NCBI RefSeq assembly: GCF_002269125.1
Contig: NZ_NQKI01000022.1
Location: 19,385 to 83,384 of the forward strand
Length of the DNA: 64,000 nt
Reading direction: 5' to 3'
From: Pseudomonas lundensis
GTDB lineage: Bacteria; Pseudomonadota; Gammaproteobacteria; Pseudomonadales; Pseudomonadaceae
The translations under genes were made by a program, and so were the position numbers. This document shows, piece after piece, positions 55,947 to 63,466 of the stretch. Every line of letters begins with the position of its first letter. Within the stretch, counting starts at the first letter, position 1. The notes beneath the pieces are model-generated. The model saw only the letters and a list, made by a program, of their open reading frames with translations, did not search any database and was not told where the DNA came from.

Positions 55947-57668
55947 ATGTCCCGAACGGTTGCTGATTACATCACCGAAACCCTGCAAGAGGCAGGCGTC
56001 AAGCGCGTGTTTGGCGTGGTGGGCGACTCGTTGAACGGCTTTACCGACTCGTTGCGCCGCCAGGAGCACATTGAGTGGATTCACATGCGTAACGAAGAAG
56101 CGGCGGCCTTTGCCGCCGGTGCCGAGGCGCATTTGACCGGTGAACTGGCGGTGTGCGCCGGCAGCTGCGGTCCCGGCAACCTGCATTTGATCAACGGCCT
56201 GTTCGACGCCCATCGCAGCGGCGTACCGGTGCTGGCGCTGGCCGCGCATATTCCCAGCAGCGAAATCGGTATTGACTACTTCCAGGCCACCCACCCCGAA
56301 AGCCTGTTCAAGGAATGCAGCCATTACGTGGAACTGGTCTCGCACCCCGAGCAGTTGCCGCAGATTCTGGAGCGCGCCATGCGCATGGCCATCGCCAAAC
56401 GCGGCGTGGCGGTGGTGGTGATTCCCGGGGATGTGGCCCTGCAAACCACGCAAGCCAAAGTGCCTGGCTGGCTTAAGCCTGCCACCCCCCTGATTCGCCC
56501 CGCCGATGCCCAGATCGATGAGTTGGCCTCATTCCTCAATGACGGGCGCAAAGTGACCTTGCTGTGCGGCGCAGGGTGTGCGGGGGCACATACCGAAGTG
56601 CTGGCGCTGGCGGAGCGCCTGAAAGCGCCGATTGTGCATGCGTTGCGCGGCAAGGAACACGTCGAATACGACAACCCGTATGACGTCGGCATGACCGGCC
56701 TGATTGGCTTTGCGTCCGGTTATAAAGCGATGATGAACTGCGATACGTTGCTGATGTTGGGCACCAACTTTCCGTACCGTCAGTTCTTCCCGGAGCACGG
56801 CAATATTGCGCAAATCGATTTGCGTCCCGAGGCGTTGGGCAACCGTTGCCCGTTACAGCTCGGGTTGCTGGGTGACGTGAAGCTGACGTTACAGGCCGTG
56901 TTGCCCAAGGTCATACAAAACGCCGACAGTGATCACCTGGAGGCGGCCCTCAAGGACTACAAAAAGTCCCGGGAAGACCTCGATGCGCTGGCCGAAAGCG
57001 GGCCAAACAGCGACATCATTCACCCGCAGTACCTCAATCGACTGGTCAGCGAACTGGCGGATGACGACGCCATTTTCACCTGCGACGTCGGCACGCCCAC
57101 TGCCTGGGCAGCGCGTTATTTGAAGATGAACGGCAAGCGGCGTCTGGTCGGGTCGTTTAACCACGGCTCCATGGCCAATGCCATGCTGCAAGCCATTGGT
57201 GCGCAGGCAGCCTTCCCGGACCGGCAAGTGGTGTCGATGTCGGGTGACGGCGGTTTCACGATGATGATGGGCGACTTTCTGACGCTGAATCAGGTGGGCT
57301 TGCCCATCAAGGTCATTGTGTTGAACAACGGCACGCTCGGCTTTGTCGAGATGGAAATGAAAGCGGCGGGGTTTCCCGACGTGGGCTGCGACCTGAAAAA
57401 CCCGAACCTCGCAGCAATGGCCGAGGCCATGGGCGTCAAAGGCATTCGCGTGGAACACCCTTCGCAACTGGAAGCCGCGCTGCGTGAAGCCTTCAGCCAT
57501 CCTGGGCCGGTGTTGGTGGATGTGGTCAGCGCCCGTCAGGAACTGGTCATGCCGCCGACCAAAACCTTCGAACAAGCCAAAGGCTTTAGCCTGTTCATGC
57601 TCAAAACGGTGATGGATGGCCGCGCACGGGAATTGATTGATCTAGCCAAGGTCAACCTGTTGCGTTGA
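55947..57668 (+). CDS. poxB: Pyruvate dehydrogenase (quinone), PoxB
   Basis: The protein has 573 residues, matching PoxB (572 in Escherichia coli). AAGGAG precedes the ATG. The N-terminal domain has [20 protein letters not shown] (activating Glu) and [20 protein letters not shown], the middle is an FAD-binding domain, and the C-terminal thiamine-diphosphate domain has [17 protein letters not shown] and [15 protein letters not shown]. It oxidises pyruvate to acetate and CO2 with electrons to ubiquinone at the membrane, via a C-terminal amphipathic segment. Typically expressed in stationary phase. Confidence 0.95.
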   Translation: MSRTVADYITETLQEAGVKRVFGVVGDSLNGFTDSLRRQEHIEWIHMRNEEAAAFAAGAEAHLTGELAVCAGSCGPGNLHLINGLFDAHRSGVPVLALAAHIPSSEIGIDYFQATHPESLFKECSHYVELVSHPEQLPQILERAMRMAIAKRGVAVVVIPGDVALQTTQAKVPGWLKPATPLIRPADAQIDELASFLNDGRKVTLLCGAGCAGAHTEVLALAERLKAPIVHALRGKEHVEYDNPYDVGMTGLIGFASGYKAMMNCDTLLMLGTNFPYRQFFPEHGNIAQIDLRPEALGNRCPLQLGLLGDVKLTLQAVLPKVIQNADSDHLEAALKDYKKSREDLDALAESGPNSDIIHPQYLNRLVSELADDDAIFTCDVGTPTAWAARYLKMNGKRRLVGSFNHGSMANAMLQAIGAQAAFPDRQVVSMSGDGGFTMMMGDFLTLNQVGLPIKVIVLNNGTLGFVEMEMKAAGFPDVGCDLKNPNLAAMAEAMGVKGIRVEHPSQLEAALREAFSHPGPVLVDVVSARQELVMPPTKTFEQAKGFSLFMLKTVMDGRARELIDLAKVNLLR

Positions 57669-57682
57669 GTTCGCCGCAACAG

Positions 57683-57718
57683 CAAAACCCTTGGGGCCTG
57701 CGCCTCAGGGGTTTTGCT
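57683..57718 (+). terminator. Terminator of poxB
   Basis: GCAAAACCC at 57683-57691 pairs with GGGTTTTGC at 57710-57718 and continues into TTT. The loop can form an inner pairing. Confidence 0.8.
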
Positions 57719-57848
57719 TTGCCCGGAGTCCGCGACGGCTTATGGATCGACGCTGGAGGCTACCAAGTCAAATTTTGTAATAACTCTGCACGACAGAAAA
57801 AGGCTGGATCGCTGTAGTCTTGCCCTCCCTCATTGACGCAAGGTTTAT

Positions 57849-58064
57849 ATGAACACCCTTCTGGAGCCTCCCAGTCGCTTCTTGGCACTCGCCGCCCCTC
57901 TACGCCCGCATCGCTCCACCTCACCTCCCTGCACTGTCTCCGTTCGGTGCTTGTTTGCTTTCTCAGTGCTTGGCCTGCCCCTGACACCTACGCTGCGCGC
58001 GTGCGTCGGCGCGTCTGTGACCACCTGGCCTGTCGTTTTCCGTTTTAAGCAAGAGGTTTACTGA
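57849..58064 (+). CDS. Candidate leader ORF before the TerC gene
   Basis: The ORF has 71 codons. AAGG is six bases before ATG 57849, and the ORF ends five bases before the TerC start. The peptide ([20 protein letters not shown] at its start) is Pro-, Leu- and Arg-rich and not recognisable. The GAGG nearest to the TerC ATG is 13 bases away, inside the end of this ORF, so coupling is possible. The remaining ~400 bases since poxB show only its terminator. Could be non-coding leader. Confidence 0.3.
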   Translation: MNTLLEPPSRFLALAAPLRPHRSTSPPCTVSVRCLFAFSVLGLPLTPTLRACVGASVTTWPVVFRFKQEVY

Positions 58065-58069
58065 TTCCT

Positions 58070-59617
58070 ATGGAATGGATTGCAGATCCTACGGCCTGGT
58101 TAGGCCTGTTGACGTTGATTGTGCTGGAGCTGGTGCTGGGTATTGACAACCTGGTGTTTATCGCGATTCTGGCGGACAAACTGCCGCCGGAGCAGCGCGA
58201 CCGTGCACGTGTCATCGGCTTGTCGCTGGCGCTGATCATGCGACTGGGCCTGTTGGCCAGTATCTCGTGGATGGTGACGCTCACCGAGCCGCTGTTCGAG
58301 GTGTTTGGCAAAGTGTTCTCGGGCCGCGACCTGATCATGCTGTTCGGTGGTCTGTTCCTGTTGTTCAAGGCAACGATGGAGCTGCATGAGCGGCTGGAAG
58401 GCCATGTGTCTGAACGCACCTCAAACACGACCTACGCACTGTTCTGGCCGATCGTGGCGCAAATCGTGGTGCTGGACGCCGTGTTTTCCCTGGACGCCGT
58501 GATCACGGCGGTGGGCATGGTCGAGCACTTGTCGGTCATGATGATTGCCGTGGTGTTCTCCATCGGCCTGATGATGCTGGCCAGCAAGCCGTTGACCCGC
58601 TTCGTCAACAGCCACCCGACGGTGATCATGCTGTGTCTGGGCTTCCTGATGATGATCGGCTTCAGTCTCACGGCTGAGGGGCTGGGCTTCCACATTCCCA
58701 AAGGCTACCTGTATGCAGCCATTGGCTTCTCGATCCTGATCGAGTTGTTCAACCAGATCGCACGTGCTCGCCGCAAAAAGAGCCTGCAAGGTGTACGCCC
58801 GATGCGTGAGCGCACGGCGCACGCCGTCATGCGCCTGTTGAGCGGACGCAAGCTGGAAGCGGATGAAGTGGACGACGAAATTGCTGACATGCTGGATGGC
58901 GGCGAGACCAAAGAGGTGTTTCACCGTCGCGAACGCATCATGATCAGCGGCGTGTTGCAGTTGGCTGAGCGCCCTATACGTAAGGTGATGACGCCGCGCG
59001 CCACCATCGACCACATCGACTTGGCTGATTCGCCCGAGACCATTCGTACGACCCTGATGCACTCGTCCTATTCGCGCTTACCGCTCATTCGCGAAGGGCG
59101 AATTGATGAGCCGCTGGGGTTCATTCACAAGAAAGAACTGCTCAAGGAATTACTCGCGGGCAATCAGCCGAATCTGGAGGCCATGGCGCGTAAAACCATC
59201 AACTTGTTGGACAGCTTCTCGATCCTCAACGCCCTGGAACAGATGCGCAAGGAATCGACGCATATTGCGTTTGTCGTCAATGAATTCGGGGATTTTCTCG
59301 GCATTCTGACCATGACCGACATTCTGGAGTCCATCGCGGGCGAGCTACCGGATGCCAGTGAAATCGACGGCCCGGACATCGACGTGCTGGACGACGGTTT
59401 TGCCGTCAGCGGCGCGTTGAACCTGAGTCAGGTGCGTGAGCGCACCGGGTTCCCGGCCCAAAGCACGGACGACTATCACACCGTTGCGGGGATGGTCATG
59501 AGCCTGCTGGACCGCTTGCCGATCAAGGGTGACCGGATTCAATGGCAGGACTGGAACCTGACCGTCACTGAAGTCGAAGAACGGCGTGTGACCCGCGTGC
59601 ACCTGTCCAAATCGTAA
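58070..59617 (+). CDS. TerC-family membrane protein with CBS and CorC domains (YoaE-like)
   Basis: The protein has 515 residues. The start [20 protein letters not shown] aligns with the known N-terminus of this family. About seven membrane helices carry the TerC acidic motifs [18 protein letters not shown] and [17 protein letters not shown] (metal-coordinating Asp). A CBS pair ([40 protein letters not shown]) and a C-terminal CorC/HlyC domain follow. Relatives are proposed metal exporters, often for manganese. The ion is not established here. Confidence 0.92.
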   Translation: MEWIADPTAWLGLLTLIVLELVLGIDNLVFIAILADKLPPEQRDRARVIGLSLALIMRLGLLASISWMVTLTEPLFEVFGKVFSGRDLIMLFGGLFLLFKATMELHERLEGHVSERTSNTTYALFWPIVAQIVVLDAVFSLDAVITAVGMVEHLSVMMIAVVFSIGLMMLASKPLTRFVNSHPTVIMLCLGFLMMIGFSLTAEGLGFHIPKGYLYAAIGFSILIELFNQIARARRKKSLQGVRPMRERTAHAVMRLLSGRKLEADEVDDEIADMLDGGETKEVFHRRERIMISGVLQLAERPIRKVMTPRATIDHIDLADSPETIRTTLMHSSYSRLPLIREGRIDEPLGFIHKKELLKELLAGNQPNLEAMARKTINLLDSFSILNALEQMRKESTHIAFVVNEFGDFLGILTMTDILESIAGELPDASEIDGPDIDVLDDGFAVSGALNLSQVRERTGFPAQSTDDYHTVAGMVMSLLDRLPIKGDRIQWQDWNLTVTEVEERRVTRVHLSKS

Positions 59618-59627
59618 AAACCTGAGC

Positions 59628-59660
59628 GCCCTTGCCACTTTTCACACAAGCGGCAAGGGC
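59628..59660 (+). terminator. Terminator hairpin after the TerC gene
   Basis: GCCCTTGCC at 59628-59636 pairs with GGCAAGGGC at 59652-59660 (9 bp). It is followed by TGTCCC rather than a T-run. Confidence 0.6.
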
Positions 59661-59753
59661 TGTCCCACTGCGCAAAGGCGCAATCCGGCCTTTCACTCCC
59701 CCAGAACAATCGCTTAGTATACGTTTCATGTGCATTTCATATTGAGCGTACCA

Positions 59754-60014
59754 ATGGGCATCGTAAAAATTTCAGACCCCATGCACGAAAACCTGCGGCT
59801 CGCGAGCAATGCGCTGAGCCGCTCTATCAACGCGCAAGCCGAACACTGGATGCGCATCGGCATGCTGAGCGAGCTACACCCTGACCTGGACCACAACCAC
59901 ATCTGCCGTTTGCTGATACGCGCCGAACTGGCGGGCGGTCTGGACCTCAAGTCCCTGAGCGAACTGACAGTTAACGCTTCCCTCCTCGAAACCGTATCGC
60001 AGGCCGATCAATGA
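59754..60014 (+). CDS. ParD-like ribbon-helix-helix protein
   Basis: The protein has 86 residues from ATG 59754; an in-frame start 8 codons upstream is less likely. MGIVKISDPMHENLRLASNA and ALSRSINAQAEHWMRIGMLS show the ribbon-helix-helix pattern of ParD-like proteins. It overlaps the methionine aminopeptidase start as ATGA. No ParE-type toxin is present. It probably represses its own promoter. A plausible -10 (TATACG) is seen upstream, around 59716. Confidence 0.82.
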   Translation: MGIVKISDPMHENLRLASNALSRSINAQAEHWMRIGMLSELHPDLDHNHICRLLIRAELAGGLDLKSLSELTVNASLLETVSQADQ

Positions 60015-60802
60015 GAAACCACGTCGTCATCAACAGCCCGGCGCAAATCGCTCAGTCCAAACTGGCAGGCATGCTGGCTGCCGAAGTCCTGGCCATGATC
60101 GCGGAACACGTTAAACCCGGCGTGACCACTGACCAACTGGACAAACTCTGCCATGACTACATCGTCAACGTGCAGAAGGCTATCCCGGGCAACGTGGGTT
60201 ATCACGGTTTCCCGAAAACAGTCTGCACCTCGGTGAACGATGTCGTGTGCCACGGCATCCCGTCGGCCATCCCGCTGAAAGACGGCGATATCGTCAACAT
60301 CGATATCGCGGTGGTCAAGGACGGCTGGTACGGCGACACCAGCCGCATGTACTTCGTGGGAGAACCGAGCCCTGAGGCCCGCCACTTGGTGAAAACCACT
60401 TACGACGCCATGTGCGCCGGGATTCGCGTGGTGCGCCCCGGTGCGACCTTGGGCGATATCGGGCATGCCATTCAATCCCTGGCCGAGAAAGCAGGCTACA
60501 GCGTGGTACGCGAATACTGCGGCCACGGCATCGGCAAGGTGTACCACGATGAACCCCAAGTACTGCACTACGGCTTCCCGGGCCAAGGCATGAAATTGAA
60601 AACCGGCATGATTTTCACCATCGAGCCCATGCTCAACGCTGGCAAACGCCACGTAAAAACCTTGGCCGATCAATGGACCGTGGTGACCAAGGACCATTCG
60701 CTGTCTGCCCAATGGGAGCACATGGTGGCTGTCACCGATAACGGCTTCGAAGTCCTCAGCCCGTGGCCGGACAGCGTGCCTGATTACCCGCCTGTTTGCT
60801 GA
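60011..60802 (+). CDS. map: Type I methionine aminopeptidase (second copy type)
   Basis: The protein has 263 residues. Metal ligands are in IDIAVVKDGWYGDTSRMYFV (two Asp), REYCGHGIGKVYHDEP (His), GMIFTIEPMLNAG (Glu) and SAQWEHMVAVTDNG (Glu). The housekeeping map in Pseudomonas lies next to rpsB, which is not here, so this is probably an additional MetAP. It removes initiator Met from nascent proteins. It is translationally coupled to the ParD-like gene. I call the enzyme surely and the paralogue status by inference. Confidence 0.95.
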   Translation: MRNHVVINSPAQIAQSKLAGMLAAEVLAMIAEHVKPGVTTDQLDKLCHDYIVNVQKAIPGNVGYHGFPKTVCTSVNDVVCHGIPSAIPLKDGDIVNIDIAVVKDGWYGDTSRMYFVGEPSPEARHLVKTTYDAMCAGIRVVRPGATLGDIGHAIQSLAEKAGYSVVREYCGHGIGKVYHDEPQVLHYGFPGQGMKLKTGMIFTIEPMLNAGKRHVKTLADQWTVVTKDHSLSAQWEHMVAVTDNGFEVLSPWPDSVPDYPPVC

Positions 60803-60840
60803 AACGCATGATGAATGAGCGGGCTTGCCGAGCAGGCATG

Positions 60841-60894
60841 CCCGTGCAGGTGACCGCTGCCGTAGGTCAGCCAGCTGACTTTGTGGCCATCCGT
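60841..60894 (-). pseudogene. Possible scrap of an Rhs core
   Basis: Read on the minus strand these 54 bases give TDGHKVSWLTYGSGHLHG, similar to the YGSGHLHG-type segment I recall from Pseudomonas Rhs cores. Nothing convincing continues on either side. It would mark the left margin of the Rhs locus. The rest of the gap between map and the candidate immunity gene (60803-61064) shows no gene. Confidence 0.35.
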
Positions 60895-61064
60895 GCGGGG
60901 CGGGTGGTGGCGATGCGTTTCGTGGTGCCACACGGCAACCACCGGGGGTTTGCAGGCTCAGGTAGTGCTAGCGTCCCACCACGCATGCAGCCAAATACCT
61001 ATGGAGGCCAAAAGGCAAAAAAAACACTGGATATATCTACCCGGCACGCGAGGCGACAGACTCA

Positions 61065-61373
61065 CTAGCGAGCGTGTCCAACATTTTCAGATTGCATACT
61101 AGTCCCCTGACTGGAGCCGTCTTCATCCCAACATCTTCTCAACCTCCCTACAATTTCGTCTTGTGAATAAACAAACTCCTCACCAGCACTCATCCCTATA
61201 ATTCGGCCAAGTAATTCGTTTAACTTTTCATCCTTATATTGATAAGAACGACAATCAAGTGATTTGGCGTACACCTGTTTTGCGACAACATTTGGGTTAT
61301 ACGCAGTCACTTCAAGGCACTCCATTATGTCGCGAACCAAGCTACTGCGTTCATCATACCCAATCATTTTCAT
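61065..61373 (-). CDS. Candidate immunity protein of the decayed Rhs cassette
   Basis: The protein has 102 residues: MKMIGYDERSSLVRDIMECL at the start and RIIGMSAGEEFVYSQDEIVG near the end. The ATG is in a TAATG overlap with the last stop of the toxin-tip frame. It is AT-richer than the core genome and lies where an immunity gene should. The frame is open without interruption although its toxin is broken. No named family recognised. Confidence 0.6.
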   Translation of the reverse strand: MKMIGYDERSSLVRDIMECLEVTAYNPNVVAKQVYAKSLDCRSYQYKDEKLNELLGRIIGMSAGEEFVYSQDEIVGRLRRCWDEDGSSQGTSMQSENVGHAR

Positions 61374-61930
61374 TACCTACACTGGCAGTTTTTTACTGCT
61401 TTACCACTAGGCGTGGATATTCCCTGGCCTATATCTGCTTTTATTGGCGGATAATGGGGCAAGTCAAGAATTTCACCATTATTGATCTTAGGGTGTACGC
61501 GATTAACTGCCCTTGAATGATCATAAGTTTCTTCCCATGCTCGTACCTGACTAGTAGCAGGCGTGAACTCCGTAACATGAGATCGCCCTTTAGTAGCACC
61601 GGCTATTCTGGCCGGTGCTTCTTTGTATTAATACCTGATACGTCCATCAGGCATGGTGGCGTGTGCGATCCGCTGAAGTTTCTGCTCCTTCTAGCGCAGA
61701 AAACTTCCGCCTTATCTTCTGTGCCGGGCTATCAGCCCTTAGCCCAAACGGATCAACCCACTCCACCGGATTAAGCGCATACGCATACAGATTCAACCCA
61801 CCCGCATAGCTGATCGGGTCTTTGCTGACAAACCGTCCGGCCCGTGGATCAAAGTACCTATACCGATTGTAGTGCAGCCCTGTTTCGTGATCGTGGTACT
61901 GGTCCACGAAACCAGATCGGATTATTCAAT
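61373..61930 (-). pseudogene. Decayed orphan Rhs tip with core fragment
   Basis: The core-end fragment reads DHETGLHYNRYRYFDPRAGR and YAGGLNLYAYALNPVEWVDP, ending FGLRADSPAQ. A one-base frameshift near 61910 disrupts the upstream join, the reading frame shifts near 61680-61690, and an in-frame TAA lies at 61628-61630 after MPDGRIRY. The remaining frame (EAPARIAGATKGRSHVTEF, then AWEETYDHSRAVNRVHPKIN) carries a recurring polymorphic-toxin motif, MPDGRIRYY...YDHxGxVNRVHPK, from memory. The toxin is inactive as read. Confidence 0.75.
61742..61850 (-). repeat. Copy 1 of the Rhs core-end repeat
   Basis: This segment encodes DPRAGRFVSKDPISYAGGLN and following residues to PVEWVDP. It is nearly identical to 63892-64000, with a few substitutions. 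It continues rightwards to about 61925 in this copy. Confidence 0.85.
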
Positions 61931-61947
61931 CCTGCACGCCACGCCTA

Positions 61948-62385
61948 TTAACCTCGCTCGCATGCAGCTACTGCCAGCTTCAGATTTTTAAGCGCACTGT
62001 GGAAATCATTATAGACAGGGTCTGTAGGCGGAAGCGGATTCCCATTATTTAAAAACCCTTCTACCCCCTTATCAATAGCTTTGATTAATATACAAAAATC
62101 ACACACCCCTAATAGTTCATTTTCTACCCATACGAACACCCCCTCTCTTTGGAGTTCGAAAAATAACGAAAATGACGAATCCACACCGACAAATTCGCAT
62201 TTCCTGCCAACCTTCAGGCTTAACAAAGTATCGACCAAGGATACAACCGACAAATAAACCATCATCAACAGCCTGGGACTGCCTTTTGAAGATATTTCTT
62301 TCTCCCCAAAAGAAAATTGCATATCTCCCAAATCAAAACCTGTCACTTTGCCAGTGTCATTTCTGCAAACAGAAAATTCAAACAT
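61948..62385 (-). CDS. Candidate immunity protein of the second Rhs cassette
   Basis: The protein has 145 residues. AGGAG lies ten bases before ATG 62385, and the gene starts three bases after the toxin tip stop. The sequence opens MFEFSVCRNDTGKVTGFDLG and is AT-rich. It contains a hydrophobic stretch LLMMVYLSVVSLVDTLLSLK. No known immunity family is recognised. Position and base composition point to toxin neutralisation. Confidence 0.65.
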   Translation of the reverse strand: MFEFSVCRNDTGKVTGFDLGDMQFSFGEKEISSKGSPRLLMMVYLSVVSLVDTLLSLKVGRKCEFVGVDSSFSLFFELQREGVFVWVENELLGVCDFCILIKAIDKGVEGFLNNGNPLPPTDPVYNDFHSALKNLKLAVAACERG

Positions 62386-62388
62386 AAC

Positions 62389-62784
62389 CTACTCACTCCT
62401 GACAGGAAATACTGTGATAGTTCGATTGCCATCTTGGGAATCAAATACCCCTCGCGCTCGGTCTTTTCTACCATTTACTTTAAGTCGTTTTTCAAACGTT
62501 TGGATTTGCCGATTCGGGTCGCTGATTCGCGTACCTTTCTTCACCAGACACTCGCACACCTTCAAAATTTGCTCTTTAGTTGTTCCTTTCGGAAACAAGT
62601 CTCCAGCTCCGCCTGGATGAGTTCCACTGATATGACGCTCATCAATATGCTGCCATCCCTCCTTATGATTGCCAAACTCAATACGTGGTTTAGACGTCTT
62701 ACGTCCGGCCAACCCCAACGCATCAACCCACTCCACCGGATTAGGCGCATAGGCATACAGGTTCAACCCACCCGCATAGCTGCA
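62389..62784 (-). CDS. Orphan Rhs toxin tip with truncated core end
   Basis: The frame begins directly after an in-frame TAA (62785-62787) with SYAGGLNLYAYAPNPVEWVD and then enters a tip: FGNHKEGWQHIDERHISGTH, PKGTTKEQILKVCECLVKKG and ARGVFDSQDGNRTITVFPVR. There is no ATG or ribosome-binding site at its head, so it is probably silent unless recombined onto the full Rhs protein. The HxxxRH pattern and C-terminal strand suggest an RNase-like toxin of the BECR type, at low confidence. Confidence 0.7.
   Translation of the reverse strand, partial: CSYAGGLNLYAYAPNPVEWVDALGLAGRKTSKPRIEFGNHKEGWQHIDERHISGTHPGGAGDLFPKGTTKEQILKVCECLVKKGTRISDPNRQIQTFEKRLKVNGRKDRARGVFDSQDGNRTITVFPVRSE
62714..62782 (-). 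repeat. Copy 2 of the Rhs core-end repeat (69 bp)
   Basis: It is identical to 63894-63962 except for one base at 62752 (G against C). It stops abruptly at 62782, where the upstream core sequence should continue. Confidence 0.9.
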
Positions 62785-63021
62785 TTAGCAGAGTAGGCAC
62801 TGCTGACCCTCCCCCCGCCATCAGGAAATTACCTGTACAGCGGGTAGCTGACTTTATGACAGTCTCCGGCAATGGACTTGCCGTTGAAGTCGGTCCCGAT
62901 AAAAGCGTTAAGTACTACTTTTCCGTGGGTGGTGGAGTCGCACTAATAGATGATGTCTTTCATTGCCACCCAATGCCTTTAAATTTCGCATACTAAAAAT
63001 AAAAAACACCTTATACATCAT
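62785..63021. other. Unexplained spacer with a short plus-strand open frame
   Basis: The spacer lies between the third immunity gene and the second cassette. On the plus strand a frame from about 62785 to 62995 reads PPAIRKLPVQRVADFMTVSG and KSVKYYFSVGGGVALIDD, ending in TAA. It opens inside the repeat boundary without a clear start and may be the remnant of another inserted gene. I recognise no family. Confidence 0.4.
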
Positions 63022-63450
63022 TTAGATAGCGTTACGGTGCTCCCATTTTTCTGCACTATTACGCCAGACATTTACTCCACTAATTTTAGGTGTTCCGCTT
63101 TCCATTTTTAAAATATATTGGTAACGCTGATTAATACCTTTCGTTTTTCTTGTTTCAACCGTCCACCCCGTACCAAAACGATTTTCAGTATCCATTAAAA
63201 CCGTCTGATCATATTCAGGTGGTCGCCCAGTACCTAAGGTTTCGAGTCGAGCAGCACCAAGAGCATTTAAGCTTTTCGCGCTAAGATTTTCAGAGAATAT
63301 ATCAACCAACCGTGCTTTCGCATCAGCATCAGCACGACATCTGTACTCAGTACTATGTTTGTAATGGTCGCTTTTCTTCTCAGCATGAAAGCCCGCCTCC
63401 CACACAACCATCTGATTTATGAAAGTTTGAACTCTCTCTGCAGGTGACAT
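63022..63450 (-). CDS. Candidate immunity protein for the Rhs nuclease tip
   Basis: The protein has 142 residues from ATG 63450, nine bases after a GGAG; ATG 63459 is an alternative. It opens MSPAERVQTFINQMVVWEAG and ends in SGVNVWRNSAEKWEHRNAI. The C-terminal alpha/beta pattern is compatible with an NTF2-fold immunity protein, which is a guess. It starts 16 bases after the toxin stop, the expected toxin/immunity order. Confidence 0.65.
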   Translation of the reverse strand: MSPAERVQTFINQMVVWEAGFHAEKKSDHYKHSTEYRCRADADAKARLVDIFSENLSAKSLNALGAARLETLGTGRPPEYDQTVLMDTENRFGTGWTVETRKTKGINQRYQYILKMESGTPKISGVNVWRNSAEKWEHRNAI

Positions 63451-63466
63451 TGATTTCATCTCCGTT

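Noticed and set aside
57719..58069. yybP-ykoY type manganese riboswitch before the TerC gene
   Set aside because: Such riboswitches often precede this family, but I could not find the conserved motif or a matching fold in this stretch.
60796..61068. 90-codon plus-strand ORF after map
   Set aside because: It starts inside map without a ribosome-binding site and is antisense to the possible Rhs scrap. No domain.
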